DNA of 15,189 bases from Candidatus Galligastranaerophilus gallistercoris (GCA_018710795.1 DVJH01000039.1:1-15189); one strand, 5' to 3'. Shown: positions 1 through 7,385, numbered from the stretch's first letter. The notes: generated from the sequence alone by a model not told the origin. Program-made: numbers and translations.

Positions 1-843
1 TGCTTGACCTTGGTCAAGAAGTTTTCTGAACATTTCAACACCGGTTACGGTTGTTTTCTTTGTTTCGCCAAAACCAACGATTTCAACTTCATCGCCGACT
101 TTAACGACGCCGCGTTCAACTCTTCCTGTTGCAACGGTTCCGCGGCCCGTAATAGAAAATACGTCTTCAACGGGCATAAGGAAAGGTTTATCTAAATCAC
201 GAACGGGTGTAGGAATGTAGCTGTCAATAGCATCCATTAATTCCCAGATTTTATCAACCCATTTGTCTTGTCCTCTTTGAATTGAGGGGTTAGCTTGAAC
301 GGCTTCCAAAGCTTTAAGAGCCGAACCTCTGATGAAAGGAATGTTGTCGCCGTCGAATTCGTAAGAAGATAACATTTCTCTTACTTCCATTTCAACGAGG
401 TCTAACAATTCTTCATCATCAACCATATCGCATTTGTTCATAAATACAACTAATTTAGGAACACCAACCTGACGAGCAAGGAGGATGTGTTCTCTTGTCT
501 GAGGCATTGCACCGTCTGTAGCGGCAACAACAAGGATTGCACCGTCCATTTGAGCGGCACCCGTAATCATGTTTTTAACATAGTCGGCGTGGCCCGGGCA
601 GTCAACGTGTGCATAGTGTCTTGTAGCTGTTTCGTATTCAACGTGTGCTGTTGAAATCGTAATACCGCGTGCTTTTTCTTCGGGAGCAGCGTCGATTTCG
701 TCAAACTTTTTAGCTTCTGCCTGACCTGCTGCAGCCATTGTACCCGTAATTGCTGCCGTCAAGGTCGTTTTACCGTGGTCAACGTGGCCGATGGTACCGA
801 CGTTAACGTGCGGCTTGGTTCTTTCAAATTTTTCTCTTGCCAT
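1..843 (-). CDS. tuf: Elongation factor Tu, C-terminus cut off by window edge
   Basis: EF-Tu is the GTPase that carries aminoacyl-tRNA to the ribosomal A site. I translated 281 residues from the ATG at 841-843; roughly 115 further residues (most of domain 2 and all of domain 3) lie outside the window. The G-domain motifs are all visible: P-loop GHVDHGKT (19-26), switch I RGITI (59-63), DCPGH (81-85), NKCD (136-139) and SALK (174-177). Domain 2 starts around residue 210, with GRGTVATGRVERG. The start is fixed by the conserved MAREKFERTKPHVN N-terminus and by a Shine-Dalgarno AAAGGAG at 852-858. The gene is the last visible member of a tRNA operon, 53 bases after tRNA-Tyr, and has no promoter of its own that I can see. 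Codon use is cleaner and more G+C-rich than in the neighbours, as expected for a highly expressed gene. Confidence 0.98.
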   Translation of the reverse strand, partial: MAREKFERTKPHVNVGTIGHVDHGKTTLTAAITGTMAAAGQAEAKKFDEIDAAPEEKARGITISTAHVEYETATRHYAHVDCPGHADYVKNMITGAAQMDGAILVVAATDGAMPQTREHILLARQVGVPKLVVFMNKCDMVDDEELLDLVEMEVREMLSSYEFDGDNIPFIRGSALKALEAVQANPSIQRGQDKWVDKIWELMDAIDSYIPTPVRDLDKPFLMPVEDVFSITGRGTVATGRVERGVVKVGDEVEIVGFGETKKTTVTGVEMFRKLLDQGQA

Positions 844-896
844 AAGATTTTCTCCTTTGTTTGTATTTTAGGGTTTGATTATTTTTAAATTAAATT

Positions 897-979
897 TGGG
901 CAGGGGTGGATTCGAACCACCGTAGACTCACGTCAACAGATTTACAGTCTGCCCCCTTTAGCCACTCGGGCACCTACCC
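897..979 (-). tRNA. tRNA-Tyr (anticodon GUA)
   Basis: The 83-nt sequence folds as a class II tRNA. The acceptor stem GGGTAGG/CCTGCCC has one G-U pair, the anticodon loop is CTGTAAA (GUA), a long variable arm is present, and the T-arm is GGTGG-TTCGAAT-CCACC. The discriminator is A and no CCA is encoded. The long variable arm together with the GUA anticodon makes the tyrosine identity firm. It lies 23 bases after tRNA-Thr(GGU) in the same transcript. Confidence 0.97.
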
Positions 980-1002
980 ATATGTTTTATTTTGATTAAA
1001 TT

Positions 1003-1074
1003 TGCCCATGACGAGACTTGAACTCGTGACCTCTCCCTTACCAAGGGAGTGCGCTACCACTGCGCCACATGGGC
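1003..1074 (-). tRNA. tRNA-Thr (anticodon GGU)
   Basis: The 72-nt cloverleaf is fully paired: acceptor GCCCATG/CATGGGC, D-stem GCGC/GCGC, anticodon stem CTCCC/GGGAG around TTGGTAA (anticodon GGU), and T-arm ACGAG-TTCAAGT-CTCGT. The discriminator is A and CCA is not encoded. It decodes ACC and ACU. It is the second tRNA of the operon that ends in tuf. Confidence 0.97.
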
Positions 1075-1174
1075 ATATTCTTTGATTTGCAGCTTATGCC
1101 GTGTTCAGGTTCTTATCCACGCCAAAAGGCATGCTCTAATCTCCATTTCAATGTACGTTTGGAAAGCTCTAAAA
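1075..1174 (-). other. 100-base structured spacer inside the tRNA-tuf transcript
   Basis: This gap between the two threonine tRNAs is long compared with the 23-base gap between the next two. It does not fold as a tRNA and has no open frame with a ribosome-binding site. It contains an imperfect hairpin: AGC (1091-1093) with GCT (1133-1135), ATGCC (1096-1100) with GGCAT (1128-1132), and GTG (1101-1103) with CAC (1118-1120). The sequence GCCAAAA (1121-1127) is bulged out. A processing structure or the remnant of a lost tRNA gene are both possible. Confidence 0.35.
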
Positions 1175-1246
1175 AGCCGATGATGGGATTCGAACCCGCA
1201 ACCTACGGTTTACAAAACCGTTGCTCTACCATTGAGCTACATCGGC
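1175..1246 (-). tRNA. tRNA-Thr (anticodon UGU)
   Basis: This 72-nt tRNA has acceptor GCCGATG/CATCGGC, D-stem GCTC/GAGC, and anticodon stem ACGGT/ACCGT around TTTGTAA (anticodon UGU). The T-arm is GCGGG-TTCGAAT-CCCAT. The T-stem has a C-A mismatch at its second pair and a G-U at its first, unlike the fully paired GGU isoacceptor. The discriminator is U where the other threonine tRNA has A. CCA is not encoded. It is the first gene of the tRNA-tuf operon, about 14 bases after the expected transcription start. Confidence 0.95.
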
Positions 1247-1266
1247 AATTTATTGACATTACTAAC

Positions 1267-1295
1267 ATGTTATGAAAGACAAGAAAAACTGTCAA
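1267..1295 (-). promoter_or_regulatory. Strong sigma70 promoter of the tRNA-tuf operon
   Basis: On the minus strand a perfect -35 TTGACA (1290-1295) is separated by exactly 17 bases from a -10 TAACAT (1267-1272). Transcription would begin near 1260, just ahead of tRNA-Thr(UGU). Such a near-consensus promoter fits a stable-RNA and tuf operon. Confidence 0.85.
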
Positions 1296-1340
1296 GAGTT
1301 TCTTATCTTTTTGCCAAATAATATACATCAAATTATATAT

Positions 1341-1368
1341 TTTACAATAGTTCTGTCTGTTGTATAAT
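1341..1368 (+). promoter_or_regulatory. Sigma70 promoter for the HerA-like/Tudor gene
   Basis: A -35 TTTACA (1341-1346), a 16-base spacer and a perfect -10 TATAAT (1363-1368) point toward the gene starting at 1413, giving a leader of about 35-40 nt. The two divergent promoters here have their -35 elements about 45 bases apart. Confidence 0.7.
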
Positions 1369-1412
1369 TTGATAAGTTGAGAGTGCACTTATTTTAAACA
1401 TTTTGGTGGCAG

Positions 1413-4064
1413 ATGCGCATTATCCAAACAGTAAATGATACAATACGTCTTTTATTTAACCCGAAAACAGAAGTTTTCACAATCGGTGATTTTCTGCTCG
1501 TAAGAGATTGTGATGAAAATTTTCTTGCTCAGGTTGTCGAAGTTTATGATGATAAATTTGATCAGGAAGCAAATGTTGCCAAAATTAAACTCATATATAG
1601 AATCGTAAACGGAAACGAAATTGTTCATTACGACAATTATACGCCTTCCCGTGAATGTGAAGTCGCAAAAATACGCCAAAAAGAAATTGAAAAATGCATA
1701 AATCTCAACAAAAAAACGATTACAATCGGCACATCTTCAAGAACAAAAGAAAAAATGGAATTAAACACGGACTTTTTTGATAATAACTGTGTTATTTTTG
1801 CCGATAAATTCGAACAAACAAACCGGATTTTTGAAAACCTTGCCCCCAGGCTCTCGACGTATAAAAATGTATTAATTCTTGATTTTTCGGGAAGCTGCAT
1901 TGTTGATAATGCAAAAACGTTTGTTGCGGGCGAAAATTTCAGGCTTCCCCTGTCATCGGATACCATTGATTATATCAGACAAAAAACTCTCATGAGAGCA
2001 AAGCTTGAAACACAGGTGGTTTTAGGCGATGTATTTGAAGAGGTTAAAAAATTTCTTATAACATCCGATGAAAATTACATTCCCTTCAACAGATTTATTA
2101 AAGTTATTCAATCCCAATGCAGGCAAACGCCTTCGGTTGAACTTCTGGTTCTTATAAGCTGGCTTAAAAAATATGCGCAGGCCGGGCTTTTTGCAAAAAC
2201 AAAAAGAGAATTTGAAACATTCTTTAAATCTCTTCAAAAAGAAAAAATTACAAAGCTTGATATGTCAAACATTAAAACCGATTGGCAGAAAGAAATCGTC
2301 GAATATATAGTAAACAAAATAAACGACAATATTTTTCTTTTTATCAGGCTTAATGATAACAACATAAATAATGACATTATAAATACGCTCTATTTAAAAA
2401 AGAAAAATATCTCTTTTATTCCGAGTTTTGCATACGGATATAAAAAATCTTCCTATGTAATGGAATTTGCTCAAAACTACATTTTAATGCCCACGTTAAA
2501 CCCTAAAAGAGATTTTAACCATGCCGCTTTTCAGATTCAATCCTTAAATAAAGAATCATATATGCTCTTTGGCGAAGATACGAAAGACTTTATCTTTACT
2601 CTTGAAAACGAAACACCGGTTAAAAAACATAAACCCGATGACGACGATGAAAAAGACAAAGTGTTTATTTCATTAAATCTTCAGCTTGAAGATATGACAT
2701 CTCTTGAATTAAGACCGAATAATTTTGAAATAAAACAGGCTGAACCGAGAAAAAAACGTCTCCGCGAGGAAATCAGCCTGTCTGATGTTCTCTCTGAAAC
2801 AAATGATACCGAAGAAGAAGTATCGGAAAACGGAGAAGAAACGGTTTCCTACAGTCAGGTTTTAAATTCTGAAAATATAGGCGAAATGCCCGATTTGCCC
2901 GATGAAAATTTAAACGAAATTCAAACCGGAGAAAATAATGAAGATTTCATTATGGAAGATGAACTTGATTATTTTGAACCTTCAAAAGAAACTGAAGCTT
3001 CTGTTTCGGAAAACGAACCCATAGATAATAATGAAACGGAAACAGGTGAAAATATTGAAGAAATAAGCCCTGAAATCGAAAAAGAAGAAAATAAAACAAT
3101 TGAACGTGAAGCGGATGAAATTCTAAATAAAACGGATGAAAAAGAGCAGCAGGAATCAATAGCCGAATACTCTGAAGACAAAGCTCCGATTGAACCTGAA
3201 GTTGTTGATGAAGTATTTAAGGAAGATATTGAAGAAATTTCAAATAAACCCGTTGTTGAAGCGGAAATTTCGGAAGATGAAATCTTAGATAAAACACCCG
3301 AAAATAAAATGCCCGAAATAAAACAAACGGATTCAAATGTTGATTCCGCCGTAAAAATAAAAGAAGATGATGCAATAAACGTTGTCGGCGGCGAACTTAT
3401 AGAATTTGCCAAAACGCAGGAAAATATTTATCCGGTTGAAATCGAAGAAGAAGCCGAAAAAATTAATGAAGAATTAATTGATGAAGATATCCTTGATGCC
3501 ATAGATGAAGAAAACGGGAAAAATTCTCCCGCCGCAGGAATCGAAGAAACGAAAGATACCGTTTCAACCATAATTGATGAAGTTGTGCAGGAAAAAATCG
3601 AAGACAAATTAAAAAGCGATGAAACCGTAAACAAGCTTGACAAATTAAACAACGAAAGCTTAAATGAAGCTTCTTTAATCGATGAAGCCGAGCAAAAAGC
3701 AAACGATGAAATCGAAGCTAAATTTGAAGCCATTATGAATGAAGCCAAAGAAGAAGGCGCGCTGAATTCTTCTCTTCAGATAAACGAAAATGTCTCCATT
3801 GATTTGGAAAAAATCAAAAAAGACATTAAAACACCGGAGAAAAAGCTCCCCGTTTTTGACGACGAAAAAGAAGAAACGGAAAATATACCTTCTGTTGGTT
3901 TTAAGGAAGGCGAAAAAGTTTCTCATGAAAAATACGGCACGGGTACAATTTTAAAAGTTATTAAATATTCAAACAGATGTTTATTGCAAATCGAATTTCC
4001 CGAAATCGGAAAAAGGTTATTGGACCCCAAAATTGCAAAGCTTCAAATAGCCGAAGAAGTATAA
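1413..4064 (+). CDS. Degenerate HerA-like ATPase with acidic linker and UvrD/PcrA-type Tudor tail
   Basis: I do not recognise a named gene for this 883-residue protein. Residues about 20-90 (TIGDFLLVRD...AQVVEVYDD...YTPSRECEVAKI) resemble the HAS-barrel that precedes HerA/DUF87 ATPases. Residues about 100-400 follow the HerA order: IGTSSRTKEKMELN, then VIFADKFEQTN where a P-loop should be, then NVLILDFSG at the Walker B-like strand, and finally a segment ending SYMLFGEDTKDFIF. No GK[ST] exists in this region, so ATP hydrolysis is unlikely. Residues about 400-825 are Glu/Asp/Lys/Asn-rich, low-complexity and probably disordered. Residues 828-883 (EGEKVSHEKYGTGTILKV...LLQIEFPEIGKRLLDPKIAKLQ) match the Tudor-like C-terminal domain of UvrD/PcrA helicases, known to contact RNA polymerase. 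The start is the only in-frame one after a stop at 1395; its ribosome-binding site is weak (GGTGG, 1405-1409). The function is inferred: a non-catalytic scaffold near DNA or RNA polymerase. Confidence 0.7.
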   Translation: MRIIQTVNDTIRLLFNPKTEVFTIGDFLLVRDCDENFLAQVVEVYDDKFDQEANVAKIKLIYRIVNGNEIVHYDNYTPSRECEVAKIRQKEIEKCINLNKKTITIGTSSRTKEKMELNTDFFDNNCVIFADKFEQTNRIFENLAPRLSTYKNVLILDFSGSCIVDNAKTFVAGENFRLPLSSDTIDYIRQKTLMRAKLETQVVLGDVFEEVKKFLITSDENYIPFNRFIKVIQSQCRQTPSVELLVLISWLKKYAQAGLFAKTKREFETFFKSLQKEKITKLDMSNIKTDWQKEIVEYIVNKINDNIFLFIRLNDNNINNDIINTLYLKKKNISFIPSFAYGYKKSSYVMEFAQNYILMPTLNPKRDFNHAAFQIQSLNKESYMLFGEDTKDFIFTLENETPVKKHKPDDDDEKDKVFISLNLQLEDMTSLELRPNNFEIKQAEPRKKRLREEISLSDVLSETNDTEEEVSENGEETVSYSQVLNSENIGEMPDLPDENLNEIQTGENNEDFIMEDELDYFEPSKETEASVSENEPIDNNETETGENIEEISPEIEKEENKTIEREADEILNKTDEKEQQESIAEYSEDKAPIEPEVVDEVFKEDIEEISNKPVVEAEISEDEILDKTPENKMPEIKQTDSNVDSAVKIKEDDAINVVGGELIEFAKTQENIYPVEIEEEAEKINEELIDEDILDAIDEENGKNSPAAGIEETKDTVSTIIDEVVQEKIEDKLKSDETVNKLDKLNNESLNEASLIDEAEQKANDEIEAKFEAIMNEAKEEGALNSSLQINENVSIDLEKIKKDIKTPEKKLPVFDDEKEETENIPSVGFKEGEKVSHEKYGTGTILKVIKYSNRCLLQIEFPEIGKRLLDPKIAKLQIAEEV

Positions 4065-4162
4065 AACCTTAATTTCTTTTCGATACAACGCTTAAGATGA
4101 TTTAATAATAATTTTTTAATGCCTTTATTGTCAAATTAAAATTGAAATTTAATTCAAAAAGC

Positions 4163-4606
4163 CTAGATTAAAATTTTAACAACCGCTTTTTTTACGGGTT
4201 CGTTTTCATCCGAATAATTTATACAGGGCGAATGAATGTCATCGGGATATAAAACGATAAATTTCCCTTTTTCAAGATATGACACATTTAAGGGTTTTTT
4301 CGGGTTTTTGTAAAATTCTATATCTCTTTTTTCGTCATATTGCTCTAAAACCTCTAAATTATTATTATCGGTCGTATAAACCCTTTCTTTTCCTTTGATT
4401 ACAAATTGAATATCAATATGTTTTTTGTGCCCTTCAAGTTTTATTAAATTTTTGTCTTTTGTATTGTATTCTTCAATATTAACGTATGCTCCGTCCGTTA
4501 TATCATATCGCCCCGGGGCAGTTTCAGGGTCAAGATTTAAAATAAATGTTTTGATTTTTTCATCTATATTATATAAATTTATATTTTTAAATTCATCAAA
4601 TATCAT
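4163..4606 (-). CDS. YhcH/YjgK/YiaL family (DUF386) protein, probable sugar anomerase
   Basis: This 147-residue protein belongs to the cupin-like YhcH/YjgK/YiaL family. Characterised members include EbgC, the biofilm protein TabA and the sialic-acid anomerase NanQ (YhcH). The signature is clear: E58-x-H60-x-x-H63-x-D65-x-Q67 followed by G72-x-E74, then YPDDIHSP with H125, and the terminal VKKAVVKI. I start it at 4606 rather than at the upstream ATG (4642). MIFDEFKNINLY is the family's normal N-terminus, AGAAGG lies just ahead, and the longer form would overlap bioB and add 12 untypical residues. The start lies 10 bases after the bioB stop, so translation is probably coupled to bioB. The sugar substrate cannot be read from sequence, and no sialic-acid or galactoside genes are nearby. 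Confidence 0.9.
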   Translation of the reverse strand: MIFDEFKNINLYNIDEKIKTFILNLDPETAPGRYDITDGAYVNIEEYNTKDKNLIKLEGHKKHIDIQFVIKGKERVYTTDNNNLEVLEQYDEKRDIEFYKNPKKPLNVSYLEKGKFIVLYPDDIHSPCINYSDENEPVKKAVVKILI

Positions 4607-4616
4607 TTTTCGCCTT

Positions 4617-5543
4617 CTATATTTTGTGCAGCCCGAGTTCATTTAATAATTTTGCGTCATGTTCTTTTGTGGCACCTGCGGTTGTAAGATAATTTCCGAC
4701 AATAAGAGCGTTAATTCCCGCATATAAACCTAATTTTTGGTATTCATCCGAAAACCTTGTCGTTCTTCCGCCTGCGTATCTTAAATAAACATCGGGAAGA
4801 ATAATTCTGAAAATGCAGATTGTTTTTAAGATTTCTTCTTCATCTATTTTATCTTCATAGTTTTCTAAAGGTGTTCCTTTTATGGGGTTTAAAAAGTTAA
4901 TCGGAACGGATTTCGGCTTTAATTCTTTTAGGGTAAGGGCCATATTTATTCTATCAACCCTGTCTTCCCCCATTCCTATAATAACGCCCGTGCAGTTTGT
5001 CATTCCGCATTTTTCGGCGAGTTTTACCGTGTTAATTCTGTCTTGAAATTTATGCGTAGTGCAGATTTTATCATAATAATTTTCGCTTGTATTAATGTTG
5101 TGGTTATATCTGTCGCAGCCCGCTTCTTTAATTTTTTTCATCTGTTCTTCATCCAAAAGCCCGAGACATGCGCAGCATTTCAACCCTTCAATATTTGCAA
5201 CCGTTTTTATCATCTCTAATACGGTTTCAAAATCTCTGCCCGATAATTTTCTTCCCGATGTTACGATTGCAAATCTGGTGGCGCCCCTTTCTTTTGCCGA
5301 AATTGCAGCCTTTTTAACTTCTTCAACGCTTAACATCGGGTGAATTTCAATATTTGCATGGTTGTGAATGCTTTGAGAACAGTATTTGCAATTTTCAGAG
5401 CACGCACCCGTTTTTGCACTTATAATAGAACAAAATTCAACACTGCCCTTAAAGTTTTCTTTAGTAATTTTATGTGCAATTTCAACAAGCTCTTTTGTAT
5501 CTTTTTCATACAATTTTAAATATTCATTAACCGCATCCGACAT
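4617..5543 (-). CDS. bioB: Biotin synthase (radical SAM)
   Basis: BioB inserts sulfur into dethiobiotin, the last step of biotin synthesis. This 308-residue protein has the radical-SAM cluster motif C48-x3-C52-x2-C55 (TGACSENCKYCSQS) and the family landmarks CACLGLL (124-130), DRYNHNINTS (144-153), GVIIGMGE (186-193), PINFLNPIKGTPL (214-226), YLRYAGGR (253-260) and VGNYLTTAG (282-290). Residues matching the Escherichia coli auxiliary-cluster ligands Cys128, Cys188 and Arg260 are C124, C184 and R255. The Cys97 position appears to be A92 (RFAIVTSGR), and an extra Cys38 sits in FCSIISAKTG. That pattern recalls the second class of BioB known from obligate anaerobes. AAAGGAAG (5548-5555) sets the start. 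It lies 45 bases after the glycosyltransferase gene and is followed directly by the YhcH gene. No other biotin genes are in the window. Confidence 0.96.
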   Translation of the reverse strand: MSDAVNEYLKLYEKDTKELVEIAHKITKENFKGSVEFCSIISAKTGACSENCKYCSQSIHNHANIEIHPMLSVEEVKKAAISAKERGATRFAIVTSGRKLSGRDFETVLEMIKTVANIEGLKCCACLGLLDEEQMKKIKEAGCDRYNHNINTSENYYDKICTTHKFQDRINTVKLAEKCGMTNCTGVIIGMGEDRVDRINMALTLKELKPKSVPINFLNPIKGTPLENYEDKIDEEEILKTICIFRIILPDVYLRYAGGRTTRFSDEYQKLGLYAGINALIVGNYLTTAGATKEHDAKLLNELGLHKI

Positions 5544-5557
5544 AAAGCTTCCTTTTA

Positions 5558-5576
5558 AAACTTTTTGTTAAAGTTT
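5558..5576 (-). other. Small AT-rich hairpin between glycosyltransferase gene and bioB
   Basis: AAACTTT (5558-5564) and AAAGTTT (5570-5576) form a 7-bp stem with a 5-base loop in the 45-base gap ahead of bioB. It could be a weak attenuator or mRNA-stability element. It lacks a G+C-rich stem and a following U-run on the minus strand, so I do not call it a terminator. Confidence 0.3.
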
Positions 5577-5588
5577 AGCATAAAAAAA

Positions 5589-7235
5589 TCAGTTTTTCTT
5601 AAATATGATAAATTTCTCTTTTCCGCTTTTATATTTTTTAACGGCCCTGTAATTGTTTTTCGTAAAATCGCATAACTTAAAAGCATAGCTGTTGCAGATT
5701 TCATCATATCCGTAGTCATTCATTTTTGTATTTAAAAATACGATGTAATCGGGCGGATTGTCTTTATAATATTTTGTTATTGTTTCATCGCCAAAACCTT
5801 CTGCATATAAGGGTATTAAAGAATTATAAAACCCTGCGGTTTTTGTCTCGTTTTTGCCGAGAAAATTAATGTTTAATCCTTCGGGAAAGATCATAACGTA
5901 CGAATTGTTTTCAATTCCGTTTATAAATTTTATAAGTTCATTTGTCAGCTCTGCCGATTCTTTTCTTGTTTTTATTCTTCCTCTGTCCGTTAAAATTTCC
6001 GTATTTTGTATATTAATGCCCTGTATGTTAATCGTAAGGAAATTTAAGCTCATCATAATTAAAACAATTCCGCAGGCTTTATTTAAAGAGGGTGTGAAAT
6101 TATTTTTCACAAAAATAAAAAATGATATAAATATACTCCCCGCATAATACAATCCGTAATTAACATGGGATAAACCCCATAAGGACTTTATTCCCGTAAG
6201 CAGAGCGCTTAAAATCAGGATATTTTCTTTGAAATTGTTTTTTTTGAACCCGAAAATTAAAAACAAAAGAACCGCAAAAGTTAAAAATAAATATGACGTT
6301 TCACAGGTGTTAAAATATGTAAATAAACACCCGAAAACAATTACGATAACCCCGAAGATTTTTAACAAAACATTTTTTTTATTTTTTAAAATGAGCCCGG
6401 AATAAATAATCAAAACAAAAATCAGGTCAAAAATAATATCTCTTATCCAATTGCCCCAGAGCCTTTTTGTGTAATATACACCCTGTTTTGAATAAAAAAC
6501 ATCAAGCGCATTTGTATTTGTAAAAGAGGCAATCATTTTAAAAGATTGAATTAAATCTTCAATTTTTAAGCCCCCGATAAATAAAAATAAAAAGGGAAAT
6601 AAAGCCGAAATTAAGGTAATTCCCGATGATTTTAAAATAAGTTTTATATCTTTTGTTTTAAAAAGAACAATTAAAAAAGGAATTAAATATAAAATAAAAT
6701 CATATTTGCAAACCAGACAAAGCCCGCAAAACAGGCTTGATACATAAAGGTTTTTATTTTTTTTATCTTCAATAAATTGAATTAAAAAATAAACGGAAAT
6801 AAGGAAAAATAAAAGTCCGTATGTAACGGCATAAGAATAAGGAAGGGTAAAATTAAAAATCCGAACCGCAAGACACCCCGTTATAATGACGAAAAGCGAA
6901 ATTGCAAAAGAAATAAAATCCGATAAGAATTTTTTTGCAATTAAATATGTAAAAGCAACGGTTAAAATTGCGCAGGAAGCGCCTAAAAAATAAAGAGTAT
7001 CAAGCTTTGCGCCAAGAATTTTATAAAAAAAAGCATTTATCAGATATGACAGAGGTCCGTATATACAAAAAATATCTTTATATAAAACTTTTCCTCTGAT
7101 AATTTCCAGGGGATAATACATTTCTCTTCCGACATCAATATAAATATTTGCATAATGCCCGATTGAAAGAAAAAGACAGATAATGCTTAAAAATATTAAT
7201 AATAAAAGGTTTTTATTCCGTTTTATAAACTCCAT
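5589..7235 (-). CDS. GT-C type membrane glycosyltransferase (PMT_2/ArnT-like)
   Basis: This 548-residue polytopic membrane protein has about ten hydrophobic segments up to residue 415, then a soluble C-terminal domain. The first loop after the first membrane segment carries D34-x-G36-R37-E38, then GKVLYKDIF (48-56) and YGPLSY (59-64). This layout is typical of GT-C enzymes, which use an acidic residue in that loop and a polyprenyl-phosphate sugar donor to glycosylate lipids or proteins on the outer face of the membrane. The C-terminal domain contains IFPEG and PDYIVFLN. A clear paralog lies at 13566-15189. Donor and acceptor cannot be told. The ATG at 7235 is not preceded by a good ribosome-binding site, yet it places the first membrane segment naturally. 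The gene is probably first in a three-gene unit with bioB and the YhcH gene. Confidence 0.82.
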   Translation of the reverse strand: MEFIKRNKNLLLLIFLSIICLFLSIGHYANIYIDVGREMYYPLEIIRGKVLYKDIFCIYGPLSYLINAFFYKILGAKLDTLYFLGASCAILTVAFTYLIAKKFLSDFISFAISLFVIITGCLAVRIFNFTLPYSYAVTYGLLFFLISVYFLIQFIEDKKNKNLYVSSLFCGLCLVCKYDFILYLIPFLIVLFKTKDIKLILKSSGITLISALFPFLFLFIGGLKIEDLIQSFKMIASFTNTNALDVFYSKQGVYYTKRLWGNWIRDIIFDLIFVLIIYSGLILKNKKNVLLKIFGVIVIVFGCLFTYFNTCETSYLFLTFAVLLFLIFGFKKNNFKENILILSALLTGIKSLWGLSHVNYGLYYAGSIFISFFIFVKNNFTPSLNKACGIVLIMMSLNFLTINIQGINIQNTEILTDRGRIKTRKESAELTNELIKFINGIENNSYVMIFPEGLNINFLGKNETKTAGFYNSLIPLYAEGFGDETITKYYKDNPPDYIVFLNTKMNDYGYDEICNSYAFKLCDFTKNNYRAVKKYKSGKEKFIIFKKN

Positions 7236-7277
7236 TTTTAAAATCTAGCAGATAGAAAATTAAAACGCAAATTAAAA

Positions 7278-7309
7278 TTGTAAATATTTGTAAAAATTAT
7301 TTTTGTAAA
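7278..7309 (+). repeat. Three TTGTAAA copies in the divergent intergenic region
   Basis: The 150-base gap between the glycosyltransferase gene and the giant acidic-protein gene holds TTGTAAA at 7278-7284, 7288-7294 and 7303-7309. The starts are 10 and 15 bases apart. They may be operator half-sites or simply AT-rich coincidence. I cannot identify a convincing promoter for either flanking gene here. Confidence 0.3.
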
Positions 7310-7385
7310 ACCTAAACATTTTGCCCCCATTTGCCGATGACACAATTAACTAAGTTAAGGAAGGAAAACGGAAAGGTTTATTAAA

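Noticed and set aside
2950..3926. Several antisense open frames of 60-150 codons inside the acidic linker and elsewhere in acidic genes
   Set aside because: They arise because GAA/GAT-rich codons read as TTC/ATC on the other strand and lack stops. They give Ser/Phe-rich proteins with no ribosome-binding sites.
4065..4162. AT-only hairpin (AATTAAA/TTTAATT, 4134-4154) as a bidirectional terminator between convergent genes
   Set aside because: There is no G-C pair in the stem and no clear T-run. Such palindromes are common in DNA of this composition.
4604..4642. Longer start for the YhcH-family protein at 4642
   Set aside because: The extra residues MNSGCTKYRRRK overlap bioB, lack a ribosome-binding site and do not belong to the family N-terminus.
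5544..5588. BirA operator or riboswitch ahead of bioB
   Set aside because: TTGTTAAAG at 5565-5573 resembles one half-site, but no matching second half is found at the right spacing, and the 45-base gap is too short for a riboswitch.
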